Source: Diphasiastrum complanatum
Lineage: Eukaryota; Streptophyta; Lycopodiopsida; Lycopodiales; Lycopodiaceae
Assembly: GCA_029204225.1 (NCBI GenBank)
Contig: CM055107.1
Coordinates: forward strand, 6,420,873 to 6,484,872
Direction: 5' to 3'
DNA length: 64,000 bases
In this document: positions 55,042 through 64,000 of the stretch, in pieces
Position numbering within the stretch: position 1 is the stretch's first letter
How the letters are laid out: every line of letters starts with the position of its first letter
Program-made: the position numbers and the translations under genes
Notes under the pieces: model-generated
The model's input: only the letters and a program-made list of their open reading frames with translations
What the model was told of the DNA's origin: nothing
Databases searched by the model: none

Positions 55042-55695
55042 TGTGAAAATTATCAACATTTCCTAGCTAGTTTGAGGCCTAAATTGGCAATTTTGTTACA
55101 TAGTTTTGGATCTAACATTTCACAAGTGTGAAAGAGGCCTAGATACTTTTATTTTAGTATATATTTCATGTTGAAGAAGTTTCAAACTTCAGGACCTTTG
55201 AAATGACACCAAAATCATGTTATTTGGACATATAGGCCAAAATTGGCTATTTTAGGCTACTAGTGTCCTAAATTTGGGTCCTAAGTTCTAGAGAGAGGAG
55301 AGAGAGTCATCTCTCTCACCTGTATTAGGCTGAAATTTGTGGAGAACAGGTTGGAGAAACTTATTGTATTGTTGAGAGAGATCAATAGATCATTGTCACA
55401 GTTTCTTCCTCCATTGAGAGCATTGCTTTGTGTATTGTCTTCAAGCTTTTGTGTATGATCTAAAGAGGTTTCCAAAAGTGGTAGGCTGCTATTGTAGGGC
55501 TGGTATGCTATTGTTTTTGGCTGCCATCAGTACCTTTTATTAGTTTCTTTTGTCTCTTGAATGCTTTGTCAAGTTCATGTGTATCAAAGGTAGCATTAGG
55601 ATGCTTTGCCATTTCTAGCTTTTGTAGCTTGTTGTGCAAGATCTTAGCCAAGTATTTTGGGAGTTTGGATTCATTCAAGATCCACTTTTTTCACA
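55042..55695 (+). mobile_element. copia E 3' LTR
   Basis: 654 bp beginning TGTGAAAATTATC and ending TTTTTTCACA, with terminal inverted repeat TGTGAAAA/TTTTCACA. It belongs to the same LTR family as 34520-37457 and 2832-3466. A polypurine tract precedes it. Confidence 0.75.
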
Positions 55696-55754
55696 CAAGC
55701 TAAATGGGCTGAGCTGATGCAAATCTTTGACTTTTTTATACGTTATTGTAAAGG

Positions 55755-56494
55755 GACAGACTTACGAAGTTTGCTCAAGTTATTCCAACGAAATCTACTA
55801 TTAAAGCTTCTGAACTAGCTCAACTATTTGTTGAGAAGCTTTTTCGATTGTACAGGCTGCCTTGCGATATTGTCAATGACCATGACCCAAAATTCACTGG
55901 GAATTTTTGGCAAGCAGTATTTGAAAAGTTGGAAACAACTTTAAGTATGAGTTATACAGATCATCCGGAATCAGACGGTCAAACAAAAAGGACCAATCAG
56001 ACGATGGAGGATATGCTTTGAGCATATGTGGGACATCGGCAGTCTGATTGGGAATAGTACCTTCCACTGGTGGAATTTGCATATAACAGTGCAAAACATT
56101 CAACGACCAGATTCAGCCCTTTCATGCTTATGTATGGTTTTCAACCTCGATCACCAATTAGTGTTGGCATGAAAAACCTACGGGTGCAAGCCGCAGCTGA
56201 TTTCCTTGCGGATATGCAAGAAATGTTATAGCTGACTAAAGATAGCATAAGAAGTGCCCAGGACAGGGCAAGGCACTATGCTGATCTATCTCGGAAGCAC
56301 AAGGTATTCATGGTCAATGACTGGGTGTTTTTGAGAGTCCCTAGTCACTCTAGAGGCTTAGGCGATTGTTAATAGTTGACAGAGGACTCTGAGTAGAGTG
56401 CTTCGGGAATTTTTAGTTAGGTGGAGGGGCAAATCAGAAGAGGAGGATACCTGAGAAAAGGAGGCTGATCTCCAGAAGAATTTTTCAAATTTAA
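55755..56494 (+). pseudogene. gypsy chromovirus integrase core to chromodomain
   Basis: DRLTKFAQVIPTKSTIKASE, LFRLYRLPCDIVNDHDPKFT (second Asp block), SYTDHPESDGQTKRTNQTME, where the catalytic Glu of QTERVNQ is Lys, YLPLVEFAYNSAKHSTTRFS, PFMLMYGFQPRSPIS and RARHYADLSRKHK. Then a degraded GPY region and FLVRWRGKSEEEDT with a stop in place of Trp. Stops lie near 56019, 56058 and 56228. The loss of the catalytic Glu alone would abolish integration. A polypurine tract follows at 56495-56510. Confidence 0.85.
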
Positions 56495-56510
56495 GTTTAG
56501 GGGGAAGGAA

Positions 56511-57686
<1,176 letters not shown>

Positions 57687-57690
<4 letters not shown>

Positions 57691-57910
57691 TAAAAATAAC
57701 CTTCAAGTTGCACCATGTAAATGTCCTCTTTGATAAATCCATTAAGATATGTTGTTTGTACATCCATTTGATGTATTTCCAAATCTGCTACAGTTTCAAA
57801 TGACAATAGAAGTCTGATTGAAGAATGTTTAACTACTAAACTGAAGGTCTCAGTGTAGTCGACATTGTGTACCTAATAAAATCCTTTGGCGACAAGTCTC
57901 ATATTCTACT
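57687..57910 (-). pseudogene. copia RT fragment, minus strand
   Basis: On the minus strand: MRLVAKGFY, a stop, VHNVDYTETFSLVVKHSSIR, LLLSFETVADLEIHQMDVQT, TYLNGFIKEDIYMVQLEGY. These are copia RT blocks 2 to 4 (KARLVAKGF, DY.ETFSPV, QMDV.TAFLNG, IYM.QPEGF). The rest of the element is missing on both sides. Confidence 0.85.
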
Positions 57911-58011
57911 AGGCATTGTTGGAAGTTTCTCTTAGTGTCCATGCAATGTGTTCTTGTGGCTTCATATTCCCAAGCATCATCGACACTCATAAGTTGAGTG
58001 CATTTGAAGCA

Positions 58012-59127
58012 TCATACAATACAATGAGAACCCATGCATGGAGCTACATCGAATGGCTTTCAGAAAGTGCATGCCTTACATGCCAAAGTAGAATCATCCA
58101 CCTCAAAACTGACATGCAGGTAGTTAGCTTGTGCTCACCTGTGAGCTCAGTTATGAGGCCGGATCTATACTTTTGGGAAGCATATCTCATGGAAGTCAAT
58201 ATCGGAACTCCACCAACGACGTTTCATTTTCTTTTGGATATGACTAATGGTGAGAGCTTGATTCGGGCAAAAAATATGTAGGACTAGATGGATTTCATGT
58301 TTTTCATTCAGAATTATCCTCCATAAAAAGAATAATGCCATGCAGTTCACAAAAATGCAAGGCACTTTATGCAGATTGTCATAAGAGTAAAGCTCCTAAT
58401 TGTTCATTTGCTACTGATTACATATATAATATTGGGAAAAGATCAACTTTAGGGAGAATCTATGGAGGACACAGTGACTTTTCATCAAGTAGATGGAAAG
58501 CCTACTCAAGTCCAAAATGTTAGTTTTTTTTTTGTGGGCATGTATTGGTGGAGATGGACCCCCTACTAACGGAATGTTACCTTTTGATGGAGTACTTGCA
58601 ATGATTAATGTTCCGAATGGTCTACCAACTCAATTGGCAGTTAGCCAGTTCTCTTATTGTCTTGTAAATCCATTGTCAACGAATAGCAGCAGCATTATAT
58701 ATTTTGAAGCATCACCATCATTTCAAGGAGTTGAAGCTCTAACAACACCCTTTTTATAGCAAATTGGATATCCTTATATGTTACATATACATGGTGTTAG
58801 TGTGTCAACTACGCCGTTTGATTTTTACCACCACAAGGAAGTTCCTCTAAAAATAACCAGTTTGCAATTGTGGATATTAGCGCAAGTGCTACATTTCTAA
58901 TAACTCGTGTCTACTCAAAAGTGGTTGCAAAGTTCAAAAAACTTGTCAACTTTCCACTTGTTTTGACTGTCAACACAGTTATTAGCAATTGGGTTGTTTG
59001 CTTCAAGACTTCATTGGCTCATCCCAACTATCAGTTTCCTAGTCTCACATTCCATTTCAAGGATGTCAATTTATCCATGTCCCAAAACAGCTACATTGTT
59101 CCAGTGAAAGTGTACATTGTTTCCTAA
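58012..59127 (+). pseudogene. nepenthesin-like aspartic protease, right copy
   Basis: Inverted relative of 52138-53393: DLYFWEAYLMEVNIGTPPTT, catalytic motif DMTN, a stop and frameshifts around 58280-58560, NVPNGLPTQLAVSQFSYCLV, then DISASATFLITRVYSKVVAK (DSGT region changed to SASA) and LAHPNYQFPSLTFHF, ending at a stop at 59125. It is more damaged than the left copy. Shared odd changes (DTGS to D-T/M-TN) suggest duplication after the catalytic motif had already decayed. Confidence 0.85.
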
Positions 59128-59436
59128 GTCTGCTTGGTCGACAATGTTTGCTACTGTTGCTATCTGGACTGCTTGTGTCATTGGTGATTGTCATGATGTT
59201 GGTGTGTTAACCACTGTTGGTGGAATTGCAACTGAATGTGTTTGAGCAACTTGTGAATCCGTGGTAGAGTCTGCAGCTATGGATGTGTTAGCACCATCTG
59301 CACCAGCTGCACCAGCTTCACATTCATGTACTTGTCAATGACATTATGTATAGAATTACCATCATGAGTAGCTAGTCTTTTCAAGGTAGTAGACATAAGT
59401 CAATAGTCGAAGTGTTTTAAATATTCACATTTTGAA
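58012..59436. repeat. inverted repeat, right arm
   Basis: Reverse-complement partner of 51868-53345; the outer end is near GAAGTGTTTTAAATATTC, where the left arm instead meets a (GA)n array. Confidence 0.8.
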
Positions 59437-60931
59437 ATCTGTGTATTCATAATGATAAGAATTCGGCAAGAACATTGCCTTGAACTATGTCAATAGAACT
59501 TCTGCACACAGTTTCAATTATTCATTTCCATGAATATCACAATTCGGTTGTTGACAAATTTCAAAATAGTCCAACATTGTAATTGTTTAAATCAAACTTT
59601 AGATTTCGTCTGTCATTATTAATTACCTATTACCACAATGACTTATCCGTCCAAAGATGTGTCCATTTTGAGTTGTACAGAGATAGTTATGCCCCTTACA
59701 AGTTATCTACTTTACATGGTATGAATAACTATATGGACAAATTTTGACCAACTCTATCCATCAATACATTGGCATTGTTGCAAATCATCACTTGCACGAT
59801 TGCAAAATTAAGTTACCTCTCATGTTAAATTGATAGTAACCATATTTAAATACGTTTCAATTAAATAATAATTTGATGCACCCTTGTTACAACTCATTTT
59901 TAAGGCTTTATAAAAAAAAAGGTTGGTAAGCCACATGTCACAAAGGCGACGAGCACTTTGTGCACCTATGTTTACTTCAAACATTGTAAAGGCTTGTTTA
60001 AATTCTATAGCATAAAGTTTAAAATTGTAAGTTGGTTGATGAGCACACTACTAGCATTCAAAATCTCCCGAGCTCATTCTTCAAATAAGAAGGCATTTTT
60101 TGTAGTCAAATAAATAAGCCCATTCAAATGTGGAATCCCACTACACATGTGGATTGCCTAAGGATATTATATCAAAGACTCAGATGGACAAATATCAATG
60201 TGTGCACTTTCTCAATAGTGTCCAAGCTCACCATGCAACTCTTTAGACCTTGTACTCAAAACATTCAATCCTTGATTCAATTTGCATCTACCCAATTGTA
60301 GAAGAACAATCCTATGATTGTCATAGATACCATGTTTTAAGGTCAATTGAGATTTCAACCCCTTAAGAGTCACGTTCAATCCAACAATCCCACGCTTAGC
60401 AAGCCAGAGCAAGGCAAGTCATACAAAGCATAAACAAACAACGAGCTTCAAGTTTGATGATGTTGTCTTTGAATTTGACCTAAACATATCTTAATTTCTT
60501 TGACAAATACAAAGAGCACAAAATTCCTAGCTCCAAATAAATCTAGGATGAATGTGATGCATGAGAATAATTGTACACATGGTATCAACATATGTGGATC
60601 ATGGCTGCTAACAAATGTTTGCAAACATCAAACATTTGACTTTGCAAATGTGTTTGCAAGTTTGCCAACAACGGACATGTTGCGAGTTGGCCAACAGTGG
60701 ACATGTTGCACACATTTATTCTAGAATAACTTTAATTTAATGTCTTTTTTTTAGGTTCAAAACTTGTAGCTCACCAAAATACTCTAAGAAAGACATCAAA
60801 TTTGAGATTTTCAAGCATTTGTTGCTTTGTTTGCTCGTTTTTTATATTGAAGTTGACTCATATAAGTTTACTCATTTTACAACATTTAACCACCAAACAC
60901 ATTTGCAAGTTTGCAACTTGCAAACACATAA
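59437..60931. other. non-coding, with palindromic GTTTGCAAAC cluster at 60610-60930
   Basis: No gene seen. Near 60616 ATGTTTGCAAACAT is palindromic; CAAATGTGTTTGCAAGTTTGC follows, and near 60905 CAAGTTTGCAACTTGCAAAC. Similar words recur at 62160-62260. Confidence 0.45.
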
Positions 60932-61486
60932 ATGCATTTGCTGGTGCATACAAATGGAATGCACATTAGTTCTGATTGTCCAGCTATTTTCATAATCCAT
61001 AATGTGTCTACTCAAATTGAGTTTGGAAGTGATAAGATGGATCAAAAGTTCATTAATGCATATACTATCTTTCTTGGAGGCAATCTTGTGTCTTGGCTTT
61101 CAAAGAAACAAGATACCATATCTCTATCTTCTTGTGAGGCCGAGTACAAAGCACTCACTACAACAACTAAAGAGGTGCTTTGGATCAAGAGGTTAATCAT
61201 GGAGCTAAAGTGCATGAAAGAGGATGATCTTCCCTTGATCAAGTGTGACAACATATCGGCCCAAGCTCTTGCAAACAATCCTATTTTTCATGCAAGAAGC
61301 AAGCATATAGAAGTGGCACACCATTTTGTAAGGGAAAAGCTCATTGGAGGTGAAATCAACTTGGAACACGTCGACACATCTTCATGTATTGCTGATCTTC
61401 TCACAAAGCCACTTTGCAAAAGTGCCTTCTCAAAGCATAGATCTAATCTTGGTCTTATCTCAAGATCGATGCTTGATCCACATTAG
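60932..61486 (+). pseudogene. copia RNase H and C-terminus
   Basis: The 184-codon frame reads NLVSWLSKKQDTISLSSCEA, EYKALTTTTKEVLWIKRLIM, IKCDNISAQALANNPIFHAR, SKHIEVAHHFVREKLIGGEI and CIADLLTKPLCKSAFSKHRS. This is the copia RNase H second half and natural C-terminus, with Glu and Asp active-site residues. The upstream 35 residues (HISSDCPAIFIIHN) are unrelated, so the element is 5' truncated. The natural 3' end and an LTR follow. The sequence is close to the intact frame at 24720-26711 but belongs to a different LTR family. Confidence 0.85.
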
Positions 61487-61504
61487 ATACTTTTTTAGCA
61501 GGAG

Positions 61505-62086
61505 TGTTGAAATATTGGAAAAATCTATCTAATGTTGTAAGTAGGGGTCCTAAAAAAGCCAAAGATGAATTGAGCTCTTTTGGCTTAGTAAAGACCCATC
61601 TTAGAATAAAATATTCAAGGTAGGTAGAAGTAGAAACTCGAGCTACCATAGGAATTGCCATTTGTACTTTGCATGCCACATTTAATGCATGAAAACACTA
61701 GGTGGCACAAAGGTGGCAGGTGGATTCATAACTCCAATTCAACTCAAAGTAAGAAGAGAGTCCGTGGATCTATATATATGTGATGTACTCTCATTGAGAA
61801 TATGATGAAATTTGTGTGTAATGCAAATTTGGAGACTAAGCTCTTTGTGCCCTCTCTCTCTCTCTACTCGAGTTTGTACTTTTCTATTCTCTCTCTAGCC
61901 GAGTTGAGGCATTTATTGCACTTAGTTTCATGTTTTTGTTAACAGATCTTGCTTGTAACACAATAATATTTCTTGTATGATCAGCTTTCCTATTGTCAAT
62001 CAATGCTAGTTTGAACTTTATGGTATTATTGGGCTTAGGAGATCAAAAGTACATGTGTAGGGTGTCCCACACATGTGAATTCAACA
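61505..62086 (+). mobile_element. copia 3' LTR, TGTTGAA...TTCAACA
   Basis: 582 bp with perfect 7-bp terminal inverted repeat, starting just after a GCAGGAG purine tract. CTATATATATG near 61769 is the likely TATA box. It ends GTGAATTCAACA at 62086. Confidence 0.8.
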
Positions 62087-63522
62087 GACTAGTCCTCACA
62101 TCCAGTTGACTACCACAAAAACTTGACACACAAGACTATTCTGGTTAAAAAGCTTGAAAGTGTGCAAACGTGTTTCCAAGTTTGCAAAAGGTCTTGAGAG
62201 TGCAAACATGTTCTTGAGTTTGACAATAAGTCAAAAAGTTTGCAAACGTTTTCATAGAAGAACCCTCACTTAATCTTAGCTTAGATTAAAAAGAAATTCT
62301 TGTAGTTTAAGCAAAAATAGCCTCAAATATATGTCACACGTCACTGTTGTTCCGGAACGCTAGCAATATATATTATTGATATGTATATTATGTCGACAAT
62401 ATATATATAATACTATATACCGTTTTTTGGCCCTAAAAACAAAACTTTTTGTTTTAAATTTTTTTCCAACTATTAACCAGAACAAAAACAATTAGGACAA
62501 TACTATTTGACAAAAAAAAAAAAAAAAGACTGCCATCAGATCCCCCATAAAGTTTTTTGCAATTTGAATACCATATTGCCAGAATAAAAAAGAAGAAGCT
62601 TTTGGGTCAAAAACCCGGAACACGTTCTGAAATCTAGAACATGGCAATACAATAAATCTGCAAAAAGTTTACAAATTGCCAATAAATAATGACAACATCT
62701 ATGATATTTTCATGTTTAAACATTTAGCTGACTATGCTAAACTTCAATTTTGTTGTGCATAAGTCTGCATGACTTGATTGATCAGCTATTTGCTATATTA
62801 AGAAGCATTTTCCACTACAAAAATGTAGACTCCTAGAAATCTAAAACATAAAATTTGTGACAAGGTAATGCCCTAATGTAACATCAAGTTCCTATCGAAA
62901 AGATTATATTGATCTATCTCAACTTTCAAGATGGGGATAGAACAAAAAGAGGAGTAAAGGTTGAAAAGGTAAGAAGCTACTTATCAAAAATTAATGAAAC
63001 TAGGGTAAAATTAAAATACAAATACAAAACCTTTGAATAATGACAATCAGGCTTGTTTTCAAGATACAACTTCTCTCAACTGGGATAACTTTCTCTGCCA
63101 CTAAAGACATGTTTCTTATAACATGTATTAGCCATGCTCCCCCCGGGACTCTACAGTTGAAGAAATGACAATTTTTCTTAAGGAAGTTGGGGGCAAATAG
63201 TTAATCTATAGACTTCAACTTTCAACATAGAAGAACATGATGTTGCATGAAAAACGGTGATGTTTTATAGGAGGTTGTGTGAAACTTTGAACGCATGGTC
63301 TCAAGCTGTTTTTAGTTAATCTTTTTCCTACAATGACTATCTGAGAAAGATTAACAACACAAAAAGGGGAATGCCACAAAAACAAACCATCAGGACACTT
63401 AAAATGCCAAATGTGACCTCAGTCATGTGAAGACATACCTGCAGCGACGGTGAGTGACCTATTAACTATTCGTCAAAAGTGTTTATGACTTTTCCCAGTC
63501 TTTGTCTCTAGGATGCTAAGGT
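62087..63522. other. no gene seen
   Basis: A/T-rich non-coding DNA with GTTTGCAAAC-like words near 62160-62260 and an A-run near 62511-62527. No domain or RNA gene recognised. Confidence 0.4.
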
Positions 63523-63538
63523 GTGGACGTTGTGCAGC

Positions 63539-64000
63539 ATCTTCTTAGTGTAAGTCAATTGCTTGATCGGAAACTTCCAAAGGATAAGAAGGCTATTCGA
63601 TGCAAGTGGATCTTCAAGGTGAAGACAAACCAAGATGGATCAATCAACAAACACAAAGCAAGGTTGGTGGCCAAGGGATATGCACAAGAATATGGTAATG
63701 ACTATGATGAGACCACCCGTGGCAAAGACGGTAAGCATTCAGGTCATCATCTCTCTTGCTACACTATTTGGTTGGGATCTATGGCAATTGGATATCACTA
63801 ATGCATTCTTGAATGGTGATCTTGCGGAGGAAGGATACATGGAGCAACTTGATGGCTACATCTCACATGGGAAGCCAAATCATGTGATACACCTATGGAG
63901 TCAAATATATTACTCATTATAAGAGGTAATGAAAGATGCTTCGAGGACATTACTCTCTATAGGAAGCTAATTGGTTCACTCATGTATCTAGCCAGAAAAA
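63539..64000 (+). pseudogene. copia RT fragment, continues past right edge
   Basis: IRCKWIFKVKTNQDGSINKH, KARLVAKGYAQEYGNDYDET, a frameshift near 63716, VAKTVSIQVIISLATLFGWD, LWQLDITNAFLNGDLAEEGY and GKPNHVIHLWSQIYYSL. After a deletion that removes YVDD the next block is FEDITLYRKLIGSLMYL, the end of copia RT. It is non-functional. Confidence 0.85.

Overview
The window looks like a transposon graveyard from a large land-plant nuclear genome. The evidence is Ty1/copia and Ty3/gypsy retrotransposons of plant type, primer-binding sites complementary to plant initiator tRNA-Met and tRNA-Asp, a plant (nepenthesin-like) aspartic protease pseudogene pair, a hAT-like transposase scrap and an APE-endonuclease LINE family. 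No conserved single-copy host gene, rRNA, tRNA or CRISPR array was recognised. The species cannot be fixed; very long (TC)n/(GA)n arrays (seven arrays, about 1 kb together) and deeply decayed, nested elements fit a big fern, gymnosperm or monocot genome, but that is a guess.

Layout. 1-6600: a 151-bp tandem repeat, then two copies of a pol-less gag gene (1030-2247, 3648-5644) separated by gypsy RT and integrase scraps and a copia LTR; an LTR-like promoter region follows. 6600-12100: mostly non-coding degenerate repeats, a hAT C-terminus and a small RING-H2 gene. 12400-18370: chromovirus integrase end plus LTR, then a Tat/Ogre-like gypsy remnant with a long extra ORF (globular domain, Ser/Thr/Pro linker, coiled coil). 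18370-29240: at least four copies of one LINE family. Both readable 3' ends finish in a 5-bp hairpin with compensatory changes, a shared AAGACATTAATA box and a (TC)n array; one array was later split by a young copia element (24024-27406) that has one intact 663-codon RT-RNase H frame but no gag or protease. 29240-32631: non-coding GT-rich DNA, then gypsy gag and copia integrase scraps.

32632-41775 is a three-level nest. A copia element (LTR 32632-33141) was hit exactly inside its primer-binding site by a minus-strand gypsy element (33150-40384, TSD TATCC, unusual AG...CT LTR ends, RT and RNase H deleted), which was itself hit in its integrase by a deleted copia element (34520-37457, TSD TCAAC). 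41776-47764: a Tat-like gypsy (tRNA-Asp PBS, gag, protease, RT, RNase H, truncated integrase) joined to a second copy of the extra ORF, here with a cluster of TQT-type motifs. 47748-51673: an inverted relative of the 9.9-kb repeat and copia RT, leader, gag and LTR-like pieces.

51674-64000: two aspartic-protease pseudogenes in inverted orientation (52138-53393 minus, 58012-59127 plus) flanking copia and gypsy fragments and three microsatellites, then a copia RNase H plus complete LTR (60932-62086) and a copia RT remnant that runs off the right edge.

Almost nothing here works as a host pathway. The biology is retrotransposon turnover: nested insertion, internal deletion giving non-autonomous derivatives, and microsatellite growth at LINE tails and in LTRs. 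All counts of differences were made by eye and are approximate.
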